In this document: piece after piece, positions 25,796 through 34,331 of the stretch
How the letters are laid out: every line of letters starts with the position of its first letter
Numbering within the stretch: position 1 is the stretch's first letter
NCBI RefSeq assembly: GCF_000631985.1
Contig: NZ_JFYN01000042.1
Span: forward strand, 248,001 to 312,000
From: Pseudomonas sp. RIT288
Lineage (GTDB): Bacteria > Pseudomonadota > Gammaproteobacteria > Pseudomonadales > Pseudomonadaceae
Direction: 5' to 3'
Length of the DNA: 64,000 nt
Program-made: the position numbers and the translations under genes
Notes under the pieces: generated by a model
Database searches by the model: none
Seen by the model: only the letters and a program-made list of their open reading frames with translations
What the model was told of the DNA's origin: nothing

Positions 25796-27493
25796 TCACT
25801 GCCCGGTTGCCACACTGGTCGCCGCCTCCCCTGGTGTGACAATGGTATTCAGATCAATGTGCTTCCACTCAGGCTTGGCCCCCAGCCGCGCATTGAAGCG
25901 GTAGTTGAAGGTGAAGTCGTCCGCCGTCGGCAGCGTCAATGGTTTGCCGTACAGCGCCTCGACCCCCTCCAGGTCATAACCCATCAACTGCAGCAGCGTC
26001 GGAAAAATGTTGTAGTGGCTGGAGCGGTCCTTGTTCGTCGACAACGCTTGCGCCCAGTCCGGGCCGTGCACCTGATCGCCCTGAATCACCACCAGCGGCA
26101 CCAGCCCTTCTTCCTCTACCGGATCGCCGCCGCAGTGGGTATTGAGCCCGGGGTTGCCGCGTTCATGCAGGTCCTGGCCGTGATCGGAGGTGTAGATCAG
26201 CAGCGCATTGTGCAAATTGGCCTGGGCAAACACTCGGGCGAAGAACTCGCCGACGTTCCATAACACCGTGTTCTTGTAGGCGTTGCGGTACAGCACCCAG
26301 TCATCCGGCTGGCCGTTGAAACCGTCGCGTTTGCCGGTGTCGGCGACTTCGGTGAATTGCCCACGCGGCAAGGTCGGCCGGTACGCCATGAAGGTGTCCG
26401 GGTATTTGTCGTGCACCGGAAAATGCGCGCCCACCTTGTTGATCACCACCAGCTCCGGCTGATCATCGTTGAGCAGTTCGATCAGCTTTGCGGCGGCGGC
26501 CATGTCGCGGTCACGCACGCTGGTCCGGTCAAACTGGACGAACTCGTCGATGTCCTTTTTCTCGCTGTCGGTCATCAGGTTCTGCAAATTGCCGCCGGTG
26601 CGCTGGGCGTCGATGTACACCGTGCGCAAACCGGCCTTTTTCGCGTACTGCCAGATCGACGGCAGCGTGCTGTTGATCCGCATGTAATCGGCGCGGGTAC
26701 CGCCGTAGCGCAACGTGACGTTGGTGTCGGCGCTGCAATTGGCAATCGACGCAGCGTAGCCGTAGTTGAAAATGTCGACGCCCGGGTGCGCCTGATTGAG
26801 GTTGCTGTGCACGCCGAACGGCGCATTGATGTCCAGGTAATTGCCGGAGATGCTTTCGTCGATGATCAGCACGATGTCGTGATTGACCGCCGTGTTGCTG
26901 CGCGCCAGCGTCACCGGCTCTCGCGGGCCGACCGTGTTGTGCAGCGCTTCATAGGCGAACAGGTTCAGATAGGCCAGCGGCGTGTACATGATCGGCAAAC
27001 CGCGCGCGCCCTCGCCCGCCCGCAAGAACAACACCGCACTCAACAGCAGCACACCACATACCGGCGCCGCCACACGCAACGCGTTGGGCACTACCAGTGC
27101 ATGGCGCGGTTTCAGACCGATACCGAACAGCAACAGCAGACCACTGAGCGCGCCATGAATGATCGCGTCGCGATACTGGTAGGCGGCTTCCTGAATGAAG
27201 CCGCCGGAGTACACCAGCGAGATAAAATTGCTGTAGCTCAGGTAATCCGCGGTGACCCGGGTATAGACATCAAAAAACACCGCCGAGACAAACAGTGTTA
27301 TTGCGAACAAGTGGCGAATGAGAGTCTGACGAATATAAGCCGTCAGATATAATGCCAAAGTAAGCGCCAAAAACATCGCGCCAAAAAGAAGTACAGCAAA
27401 ACCGACGCCGATAGCATTTAACCGATCAACGTAATATTCGGAATAAAGCAGCAAATAAACAATTAAAAGTACTTCTTTGGCATATCTGAACAT
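25796..27493 (-). CDS. Membrane sulfatase / phosphoethanolamine transferase-like protein
   Basis: 565 residues. About five N-terminal membrane helices (residues 5-165) are followed by a periplasmic alkaline-phosphatase-fold domain: LIIDESISGNYLDI (metal site) near 210, the CSADTNVT segment near 255 where the nucleophile would lie, VGAHFPVHDKYP near 355 and YTSDHGQDLHERG near 440. This is the layout of EptA/OpgE-type phosphoethanolamine transferases, but the nucleophile motif differs from the usual one, so substrate and activity are uncertain. It is divergent from the exopolysaccharide cluster, 389 bp away, and might modify a surface glycan or lipid. Confidence 0.8.
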   Translation of the reverse strand: MFRYAKEVLLIVYLLLYSEYYVDRLNAIGVGFAVLLFGAMFLALTLALYLTAYIRQTLIRHLFAITLFVSAVFFDVYTRVTADYLSYSNFISLVYSGGFIQEAAYQYRDAIIHGALSGLLLLFGIGLKPRHALVVPNALRVAAPVCGVLLLSAVLFLRAGEGARGLPIMYTPLAYLNLFAYEALHNTVGPREPVTLARSNTAVNHDIVLIIDESISGNYLDINAPFGVHSNLNQAHPGVDIFNYGYAASIANCSADTNVTLRYGGTRADYMRINSTLPSIWQYAKKAGLRTVYIDAQRTGGNLQNLMTDSEKKDIDEFVQFDRTSVRDRDMAAAAKLIELLNDDQPELVVINKVGAHFPVHDKYPDTFMAYRPTLPRGQFTEVADTGKRDGFNGQPDDWVLYRNAYKNTVLWNVGEFFARVFAQANLHNALLIYTSDHGQDLHERGNPGLNTHCGGDPVEEEGLVPLVVIQGDQVHGPDWAQALSTNKDRSSHYNIFPTLLQLMGYDLEGVEALYGKPLTLPTADDFTFNYRFNARLGAKPEWKHIDLNTIVTPGEAATSVATGQ

Positions 27494-27882
27494 GGCGATA
27501 CCGCTCGTGCAAAACGGCAGGGAGTCAAAGGTTTGTCAGTCAGAACCTGACACTAGCACCCACCCCCCAAAGCGCAAGAATTGACTGTTTTCTTCAGAAA
27601 GCGTCAAAAAACCGGTGACTCAAATCTGACACACAGCAAACGCTGCAAGCCTCTAGATTAGCGGTTTACAACCGTTTATCGCTTATTTTAAATCTGAACA
27701 AATCTGCAACTAAACAACAAATTCAATCGCAGCAATGACTTGATGGCCAATCGCCAAAAAGCGCTCAAGTGTTATACAGGTGCAACATGTCATTTTGCTG
27801 ACACGCTTTCCAAACCCTGCGCTATACCCCTTTTACAGTCTTCTTCCGAAGTTCTTCTTTTCGCTCTATCGAGGGTGCGTAG
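27494..27882. promoter_or_regulatory. Divergent control region between sulfatase and exopolysaccharide cluster
   Basis: 389 bp, visibly richer in A/T than the genes on either side. It should hold the promoters of both units. No sigma-54, AlgU-type or clear -35/-10 pair could be defended by eye. An AGGGTG ribosome site precedes ugd. Confidence 0.4.
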
Positions 27883-29235
27883 ATGGACGTGAGCGTATTT
27901 GGCACCGGCTATGTCGGATTAATTCAAGCCGCCGCACTTGCAGATGTAGGGCATCGGGTTTTATGTGTGGATATTGACCCAAATAAGATCAGACAACTGC
28001 AACAAGCCGTGCCGCCTATTAGCGAGCCTGGGTTATCCGCCGCACTGGAAGAAAACATCAAGGCCGGCCGTTTGCTGTTCAGCACCCAGGCCAGCGACGC
28101 CGTGGCGCATGCCGAGCTGATTTTCATCGCCGTGGGCACGCCGGCCGATGAGGACGGTTCCGCCGACCTGACCCACGTGCTTAATGTCGCCCGGGAGATC
28201 GCCTCGCACATGGAGGCCGATCGCACCCTGATCATCAAGTCCACGGTGCCGGTCGGCACGGCGGACCAGGTCGCCGCCAAGGCCAACGAAGAGTTGCAGC
28301 GCCGGGACCGCAGCAGCCTCAAGGTTCGCGTGGTGTCCAACCCCGAATTCCTCAAGGAAGGCAGCGCCCTCGCCGATTGCATGCGCCCGGACCGGATCAT
28401 CGTCGGCACCCGCGATGACGCGGCCCGCGAGCAGATGAGCGAGCTGTACGCGCCGTTCTGCCGTAACCACGAAAAACTGATGTTCATGGACAACCGCAGC
28501 GCCGAACTGACCAAGTACGCGGCCAACGCGATGCTCGCCACGCGCATCAGCTTCATGAACGAACTGGCCAACCTCACCGAACTGCTCGGCGCCGACATCG
28601 AAGCGGTGCGCAAAGGCATCGGCTCCGATCCGCGCATCGGCTACCACTTCATCTACCCCGGTTGCGGCTTCGGCGGCTCGTGCTTCCCCAAGGATCTGCG
28701 CGCCCTGCTGCACACTGCCGAACACAACGGCATGCCGCTGAAACTGCTGCGCAGCGTCACCGATGTCAACGACAGCCAGCGGCACATCCTCTTCAGCAAA
28801 CTCAAGGCGCAATTTCCGCAAGGTCTGGCCGGCAAGTCGATCGCGATCTGGGGCCTGGCGTTCAAACCCAATACCGATGACATGCGCGAAGCCCCCAGCC
28901 GCTACCTGATGGACGCGCTATGGGCCGAAGGCGCCAGCGTGCAGGCCTACGATCCGGAAGCCATGTCCGAATGCCGGCGCCTCTACGGTTACCGCAACGA
29001 CCTGCACCTGTGCGCCACCCGCGACGACACCCTGGAAGATGCCGATGCGTTAGTGATCTGCACCGAGTGGAAGAATTTCCGCGTGGTGGATTTCGAGCTG
29101 CTGGCGAGCAAGCTGCGCTCGAAAGTGATTGTCGACGGTCGCAACCTCTACAACCCGGAACACGTGGCCGCTGCCGGTCTGCATTACAGCGGCATCGGTC
29201 TGCGCCACATCGCTCCGGAAGGACTGCGCCCATGA
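27883..29235 (+). CDS. ugd: UDP-glucose 6-dehydrogenase (Ugd/AlgD family)
   Basis: 450 residues, the family length. It oxidises UDP-glucose to UDP-glucuronate with two NAD+. N-terminal Rossmann motif GTGYVG (7-12), the STVPVGT segment (120-126), catalytic Cys267 in GFGGSCFPKD, and the C-terminal NAD(P)-linked domain with GLAFKPNTDDMREAPS. It could in principle be a GDP-mannose dehydrogenase, which shares all motifs, but the UDP-glucuronate epimerase-like gene directly after it favours UDP-glucose. First gene of the exopolysaccharide cluster; its stop overlaps the next start (ATGA). Confidence 0.88.
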   Translation: MDVSVFGTGYVGLIQAAALADVGHRVLCVDIDPNKIRQLQQAVPPISEPGLSAALEENIKAGRLLFSTQASDAVAHAELIFIAVGTPADEDGSADLTHVLNVAREIASHMEADRTLIIKSTVPVGTADQVAAKANEELQRRDRSSLKVRVVSNPEFLKEGSALADCMRPDRIIVGTRDDAAREQMSELYAPFCRNHEKLMFMDNRSAELTKYAANAMLATRISFMNELANLTELLGADIEAVRKGIGSDPRIGYHFIYPGCGFGGSCFPKDLRALLHTAEHNGMPLKLLRSVTDVNDSQRHILFSKLKAQFPQGLAGKSIAIWGLAFKPNTDDMREAPSRYLMDALWAEGASVQAYDPEAMSECRRLYGYRNDLHLCATRDDTLEDADALVICTEWKNFRVVDFELLASKLRSKVIVDGRNLYNPEHVAAAGLHYSGIGLRHIAPEGLRP

Positions 29236-30269
29236 AAATCCTGGTCACCGGCGCAGCCGGCTTCATTGGCGCCCATTGCGTGTTGCGACTGATGCGCGAC
29301 GGGCATGCGGTGGTCGGCCTGGATAACTTCAACGGCTACTACGACCCGCAGCTCAAACACGATCGGGTGCAATGGGTGCGCGATCAGGTCGGGCATTTCC
29401 CGCTGGCGCGGATTGATCTGGCCGATGCCGCCGCGATTGAAGCGCTGTTTGTCCGCGAGCAACCGCAAGTGGTGATCCACCTCGCGGCGCAGGCCGGGGT
29501 GCGCTACTCGCTGGAAAACCCGAAGGCCTACCTCGACAGCAACCTCTGCGGCTTCCTGAACATTCTCGAAGGCTGCCGGCATCATCCGGTGGATCACCTG
29601 ATCTACGCTTCGTCGAGCTCGGTGTATGGCGCCAACCAGCACACGCCGTACTCGGTGCATGACGGGGTGAATCACCCGCTGTCGCTGTACGCCGCGACCA
29701 AAAAAGCCAACGAGCTGATGGCCCACAGTTACAGCCACCTGTTCGGCATTCCCAGCACCGGCCTGCGCTTTTTCACCGTGTACGGGCCATGGGGTCGGCC
29801 CGACATGTCGCCGATCCAGTTCGCCCGCGCGATCACCGAAGGCACGCCGCTGAAGCTGTTCAACTACGGCGAGCACCAGCGCGATTTCACTTATATAGAC
29901 GACATCGTCGAAAGCATCGCGCGCCTCACCGACCATCCGCCGCACGACCACCCGGAGTGGGATCGTGAACATCCCGACGCGGGCAGCAGCATGGCGCCGT
30001 GGTGCCTGTTCAACATCGGCGGCCACCACCCGGTGGAGCTGAAAACCTATCTGGCGCTGATGGAAAAACACCTCGGCCAGAAAGCCATTGTCGAGCTCTT
30101 GCCCCTGCAACCGGGTGATGTGCTCAACACCTGTGCCGAGACCGATGATCTGGCCCAGGCCACCGGGTTCCAGCCCCGGATCGAGCTGGATGAAGGACTG
30201 GGGCGTTTCATCGCCTGGTTTCGCGACTACTACCCCACTGCCTATCGCCCACGCGCCGCTCGCGGCTGA
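29232..30269 (+). CDS. NAD-dependent UDP-sugar epimerase (UDP-glucuronate 4-epimerase-like)
   Basis: 345 residues, short-chain dehydrogenase fold. Nucleotide motif GAAGFIG (7-13), D31 in GLDNFNGYYDP, and the catalytic SSSSVYG segment followed by YAATKKANE (Tyr-x3-Lys). The DNFNDYYD-like and RFFTVYGPWGRPDM signatures match UDP-glucuronate 4-epimerases, which would turn the Ugd product into UDP-galacturonate. It starts inside the ugd stop codon; an upstream open frame overlapping ugd is not needed. Supplies a precursor for the polymer. Confidence 0.85.
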   Translation: MKILVTGAAGFIGAHCVLRLMRDGHAVVGLDNFNGYYDPQLKHDRVQWVRDQVGHFPLARIDLADAAAIEALFVREQPQVVIHLAAQAGVRYSLENPKAYLDSNLCGFLNILEGCRHHPVDHLIYASSSSVYGANQHTPYSVHDGVNHPLSLYAATKKANELMAHSYSHLFGIPSTGLRFFTVYGPWGRPDMSPIQFARAITEGTPLKLFNYGEHQRDFTYIDDIVESIARLTDHPPHDHPEWDREHPDAGSSMAPWCLFNIGGHHPVELKTYLALMEKHLGQKAIVELLPLQPGDVLNTCAETDDLAQATGFQPRIELDEGLGRFIAWFRDYYPTAYRPRAARG

Positions 30270-30287
30270 ACATCAGCGGAGGACCCC

Positions 30288-31034
30288 ATGACTGGACATG
30301 AACAAGGTGTATCGATCCATCAGATGCGCCGCGACAAGCGCATGGATCCCGAGCACCGAATGCGCCTCGATAGCGCCATCCACAGGCAGGGCCGGGGCTG
30401 GTTGACCGGCCGCGACGGTGGCCGCCCATGGACGCTGTCACGCACCAACCGGGTGCTGGCCTGCATCGGTGCATTGCTGATTCTGGTGGTGTTTTCGCCG
30501 CTGCTGCTGGGCCTGGCACTGGCCATCAAACTCACCAGCCCGGGACCGGTGATGTTCGTGCAGAAACGCACCGGTTATCGCGGCCGCACCTTCGGCATGT
30601 ACAAGTTCCGCACCATGGTCTGCAACGCCGAAGAACTGAAGGAATCGCTGCGCCACCTCAACAAGCACGGGGTCGACGCCATTGATTTCAAGATCGACAA
30701 GGATCCACGCATCACCGGCATCGGCGGTTTCCTGCGGCGCACCAGCCTCGATGAACTGCCCAACCTGTTCAACGTGGTCAGCGGTGACATGCGCCTGGTC
30801 GGCCCGCGGCCGACCTCGTTCAACGCCTACCGCTACAAGGACAATCATCTCGCTCGCTTGAGCATCTACCCCGGCATGACCGGCCTCTGGCAGATCTCCG
30901 GGCGCAGCAACATCGACTTCGACCAGCGCGTTGAGTTGGACCTCAGCTACATCGCCGAGCAAAGCCTTTTGCTTGATCTGAAGATCTTGTTGAAAACCCC
31001 CTTCAAAGTATTCAGCGGCCACGGAGCAAGCTAA
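30288..31034 (+). CDS. Undecaprenyl-phosphate sugar transferase (priming enzyme)
   Basis: 248 residues, bacterial sugar-transferase family (C-terminal WbaP/PssY-like catalytic part). A single membrane segment at about 57-82 (LACIGALLILVVFSPLLLGL), then the family blocks KRTGYRGRTFGMYKFRTM, RRTSLDELPNLFNV, GDMRLVGPRP and YPGMTGLWQISGRS. It transfers the first sugar phosphate to undecaprenyl phosphate at the inner face of the membrane, starting each repeat unit. It lacks the extra N-terminal helices of the WbaP type. It overlaps the next gene by 1 bp. Confidence 0.92.
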   Translation: MTGHEQGVSIHQMRRDKRMDPEHRMRLDSAIHRQGRGWLTGRDGGRPWTLSRTNRVLACIGALLILVVFSPLLLGLALAIKLTSPGPVMFVQKRTGYRGRTFGMYKFRTMVCNAEELKESLRHLNKHGVDAIDFKIDKDPRITGIGGFLRRTSLDELPNLFNVVSGDMRLVGPRPTSFNAYRYKDNHLARLSIYPGMTGLWQISGRSNIDFDQRVELDLSYIAEQSLLLDLKILLKTPFKVFSGHGAS

Positions 31035-31681
31035 TGGACGGTTCAACCAGCAAAAGCCTGAGCATTGCCAACCCCAGCGAATCGAACCTGATTTCGACCG
31101 TGCTGGATCTGGATCTGCGGATCCTCTTTCTAACCGCCGCCAACCCCGGCGCGGGCACCACCACCAGTGCCCTGGCGCTGGCCAGCCAACTGGCGCAGAT
31201 GAGCAGCGGCCAGGTGCTGGTGGTCGATGCCAGCCATTCGGCAGGCAACCTCACGCAGCAATTGAACCTGGGCAAGGAGCGCGGCCTGCGCGACCTGCTG
31301 TTCAACCCGGACAACCCGCCGCTGTTGCAGGACTGCGTGGTGCAGGTGTCGAGCCTGCCCTTCCACGTGCTGCCCAACGGCCGGCCGATCCGCACCCTGG
31401 AGCACCTGACCGCCGAGCGCCTGAGCCCGTTGCTCGACCGCCTGGGCACGCAGTACCGCTTCGTGGTGATCGACGGCGACGCGGTGTATTCCGCCGCCGA
31501 CACGCTGGTGCTCGCCACTCAGGTCGATGGTGTGGTGTTCGTGGTGCGCGCCGAGGACACCCGCTGGGAAGTCGCCCAGGCCGCCGTGCAACGCCTGACT
31601 CAGGCCGGAGCAAAAGTGGTCGGCAGTGTGTTCAACCGGCGCAAGTACTACATGCCCAAGTGGCTCTACAAAAACCTGTAA
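31034..31681 (+). CDS. CpsD/BY-kinase-like ATPase with altered Walker A
   Basis: 215 residues. ParA/MinD-like fold of the cytoplasmic part of tyrosine autokinases that control polymer length. Walker A' VLVVDAS (61-67) and the Walker B position FVVIDGD (143-149) are recognisable. The P-loop reads NPGAGTTTS (37-45), with threonine where the essential lysine normally stands. The C-terminus is short with Tyr205, Tyr206 and Tyr212 (RKYYMPKWLYKNL). It may therefore be a non-catalytic regulator or use another nucleotide mode. A separate Wzc-like membrane protein is encoded two genes later, so the system is split as in Gram-positive CpsC/CpsD. Confidence 0.8.
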   Translation: MDGSTSKSLSIANPSESNLISTVLDLDLRILFLTAANPGAGTTTSALALASQLAQMSSGQVLVVDASHSAGNLTQQLNLGKERGLRDLLFNPDNPPLLQDCVVQVSSLPFHVLPNGRPIRTLEHLTAERLSPLLDRLGTQYRFVVIDGDAVYSAADTLVLATQVDGVVFVVRAEDTRWEVAQAAVQRLTQAGAKVVGSVFNRRKYYMPKWLYKNL

Positions 31682-31702
31682 GCGAACGCAAAGGATGACG
31701 CC

Positions 31703-32725
31703 ATGAACGCCAAGATACTTGTTCTGCTGATGCTGCCGCTTGCGGGCTGCTCCAGCAATTCCGAGACCCGCAACATGCCGGTGAATATCCTCACCGCCGC
31801 ACCGGCCAATGCCCAGGCCACCGACATGCCGAGGGTCGAACAGACCCTGCGCCCGAAAGACGTGCTGGATGTGATTTTCCACATCAGCACCAGCGGCTCG
31901 GACGCTTACCGCGTGCAGTCGGGTGACCAGATCGGCCTGAACTTCACCGCCGCCAGTCAGCTCAACGGCACGCAACTGGTGCTGCCCGACGGCACCATCG
32001 AACTGCCGGGCGCCAACACCTCGGTGAAAATCGCCGGTTTGACCAGCGACGAGGCCCGTCAGGAAATCCAGCGGGCCTATCAACGCAAGCAGCTGTTCCA
32101 GCCCAACCGCAATCAGCTCTCGGTGCAGATTCTCAGCCCGCTGAGCAACGAGCAGAACCTCAAAAGTGCGCTGAACCACCCGGCCACCGGCATGAGCCGC
32201 GAGATCACCGTGGGCAACGACGGTTATGCAAGTTTTCCGGAAATCGGCGCTGTGCCGTTGCAAGGCATGACCATCAACCAATTGGAAACCTTCCTTAACC
32301 AGAGGTACGCGCAATTGCCGGGGCGGATGAGCGTCGATGTGATGCTCAAGTCCACCGCTGGCAACGAGATCTACGTGCTCGGCGAAGTCGGCCAACCGGG
32401 CTCCTACCCGATCCGCCGTCCCGTGTCGGTGCTTGAAGCGCTGACCCTGGCGCGCGGTACCAATGTCAAGGCGAGGCTCGATTCGGTGGTGATCATGCGG
32501 CGCAACGGCAATCAGGTGCAGGCCATGAACTACGACGTGGAGAAAGCCCTGTCGGGCGACGCGTCACAGATCGCCTACCTGCAACCCGACGACATGCTCT
32601 ACGTGCCAAAAACCAAACTGGCCAGCGCCGGCGAACTCGCCCGCCAACTGGCCGACGTGGTGCTGTTCCAGGGCGTGGGTTTCAGCTTCGGCTACCGCGT
32701 CGACAACAAAGGCAGTGACAACTGA
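31703..32725 (+). CDS. Wza-like outer-membrane polysaccharide export lipoprotein
   Basis: 340 residues. Lipobox LAGC with Cys16 (MNAKILVLLMLPLAGCSSNS). Poly_export domain (RPKDVLDVIFHIS, YRVQSGDQIGLNF, PDGTIELPG) and SLBB-type regions with a second VGNDGYASFPEIGAVPLQGM block and EIYVLGEVGQPGSYPI. Members form the octameric outer-membrane channel for capsule/exopolysaccharide. It is 21 bp after the ATPase gene with AAGGATG upstream. It lies next to the Wzc-like gene, its expected partner. Confidence 0.92.
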   Translation: MNAKILVLLMLPLAGCSSNSETRNMPVNILTAAPANAQATDMPRVEQTLRPKDVLDVIFHISTSGSDAYRVQSGDQIGLNFTAASQLNGTQLVLPDGTIELPGANTSVKIAGLTSDEARQEIQRAYQRKQLFQPNRNQLSVQILSPLSNEQNLKSALNHPATGMSREITVGNDGYASFPEIGAVPLQGMTINQLETFLNQRYAQLPGRMSVDVMLKSTAGNEIYVLGEVGQPGSYPIRRPVSVLEALTLARGTNVKARLDSVVIMRRNGNQVQAMNYDVEKALSGDASQIAYLQPDDMLYVPKTKLASAGELARQLADVVLFQGVGFSFGYRVDNKGSDN

Positions 32726-32741
32726 CTCTCAGGTGAACGAC

Positions 32742-34331
32742 ATGAACCCAAAAGAAAATTACCTGCACGAGTTCTTCAGGATCTTCTTCGCCAACAAGCA
32801 ACTGGTGAAGCGCATCTTCCTGATCTTTGCAGTGATCGCGTTGTTGCTGCCGCTGTTGCTCAAACAGAGCTTCGATATCACCGCGCAGGTGATCGTGCAG
32901 TCGAAAAAACTGTCTCAGGGCGATGCGACCACCTCGCTCACCCAGGACAACGCCACCTTCATTCCGCCATCGCTGGCGGACATGGAGACCGAAAGCAATA
33001 TCCTCCGTTCGCCGGCGCTGATTCGTCAGACCATCAGCGAACTGCGCGACCAGGGTCAATACAACCCGACGCCGGGGATGCTCAGCAAGCTGGCCGAACC
33101 GTTCAAGCGCTACGTCAGCACGCCGCTGCGCGAATATGTGATCAATCCACTGCGTGACGCATTGGGCATGGAAACCGATCCGGTGCGCGACACGGTACTG
33201 GATGGATTGACCCAGGACGCCATCGACAACCTGAAAATTGAAACCCTGCCGGGCTCCAATGTCATCTCGATCGTCTACAGCTTCGCTGATCCGGCCCAGG
33301 GCACGGTGTTCGTGTCCACGCTGCTGCGAAACTATCTGGTCGATCGTCAGGCGTTACAGTCGATCGAACTGCCGCACTCGTTCTACGAGACCAAGAAGCA
33401 TCAGTATCAGGTCCGGCTCGATGGCCTGGAAGGCGCGCGGCTGAGCCTGCTGGAAAGCGTCGGCTCGTCCGATCCGAAAGAGGAAATCACCTTTCGCCTC
33501 AACGCGATCAACACCGAAGAGCAGGCACTCAACCTGTATCGCGATCGCCTGCTGCAAAGCCAGCGCTGGCTCGATTACCTGAAATCCAGCCTGGCCGCCG
33601 CCAACACCAACAAACTCAATGACTACACCTTTCCGTTCACCTTCACGACGACGGTGGACAACATCGCGTTCGAGGATCGCGAGATCCGGCAGATGGGCGA
33701 GGCGCTGACCACTCAGGTCAGCCGCTACATGAATGACCTTGCGGTCTTTCAGCCCGGTAGCGAACCGATGTTGCTGGCCCGCGAGCAAATTGCCCGCACC
33801 CGCCAGCAGTTCCTCAAAGTGGTCAACAACCGCATCCAGGAACGCACGATCGACCTGTCGGTGGTCAGCCAGGTCATCGAGCAGAAAACCGCGCGCATCG
33901 CCGAGTTCAAGAATCGGATCCATCAATTGCAGCAGACCCAAAGCAAGCTGCGCCAGATGGACACCGAGATCGGCGCGTTGCACGCAGCGTTTTCAACCTA
34001 TGCGCAACGCTTTGCCGAAAGCAGCACGACACGCGCGCTGGATAACGACTTGTCCAATGCCCGGGTCTTGAGCCCGCCGTATGAACCGACCGAGGCGGCT
34101 TTTCCGAAACCGATGCTGATCATTCCGTTCGGTCTGCTCACCGGTCTGTTGCTGGCCATTGCCTTTGTCTATGTGCGTGAGTTCTTCGATCACCGCTTCA
34201 AGCATCCAGCGCAGATCAGCCATGAACTCGGCCTGCCGGTGCTGATGGTGCTCAACGAAGAAACCTCGCAGCCCGGCAATCCGCACAAGAACTGGACCAT
34301 GCCGAGCCTGGTTCACTGGGTGCGCAATTGA
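32742..34331 (+). CDS. Wzc-like chain-length determinant protein without kinase domain
   Basis: 529 residues. N-terminal Wzz membrane helix at about residues 23-43 (IFLIFAVIALLLPLLL), a long periplasmic part with coiled-coil-like helices (about 220-450), a PxxP-containing GNVR-type end (YEPTEAAFPKPM) and a second helix (about 468-488), followed by a short cytoplasmic tail. No ATPase domain is present; that function would be the separate protein at 31034-31681. The ATG at 32742 has AGGTGA upstream; an in-frame GTG at 32715 inside the previous gene is less likely. Controls polymer length and bridges Wzy and Wza. Confidence 0.87.
   Translation: MNPKENYLHEFFRIFFANKQLVKRIFLIFAVIALLLPLLLKQSFDITAQVIVQSKKLSQGDATTSLTQDNATFIPPSLADMETESNILRSPALIRQTISELRDQGQYNPTPGMLSKLAEPFKRYVSTPLREYVINPLRDALGMETDPVRDTVLDGLTQDAIDNLKIETLPGSNVISIVYSFADPAQGTVFVSTLLRNYLVDRQALQSIELPHSFYETKKHQYQVRLDGLEGARLSLLESVGSSDPKEEITFRLNAINTEEQALNLYRDRLLQSQRWLDYLKSSLAAANTNKLNDYTFPFTFTTTVDNIAFEDREIRQMGEALTTQVSRYMNDLAVFQPGSEPMLLAREQIARTRQQFLKVVNNRIQERTIDLSVVSQVIEQKTARIAEFKNRIHQLQQTQSKLRQMDTEIGALHAAFSTYAQRFAESSTTRALDNDLSNARVLSPPYEPTEAAFPKPMLIIPFGLLTGLLLAIAFVYVREFFDHRFKHPAQISHELGLPVLMVLNEETSQPGNPHKNWTMPSLVHWVRN

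Noticed and set aside
25291..25839. Open frames in the tandem array that would encode a repetitive peptide
   Set aside because: Periods of 109 and 108 bp change the frame between units, open frames exist on both strands, and the unit is a REP element; no coding signal.
27600..27720. AlgU-type promoter before ugd (TCTGA elements)
   Set aside because: TCTGA occurs, but no GAACTT-like -35 is found at the right spacing.
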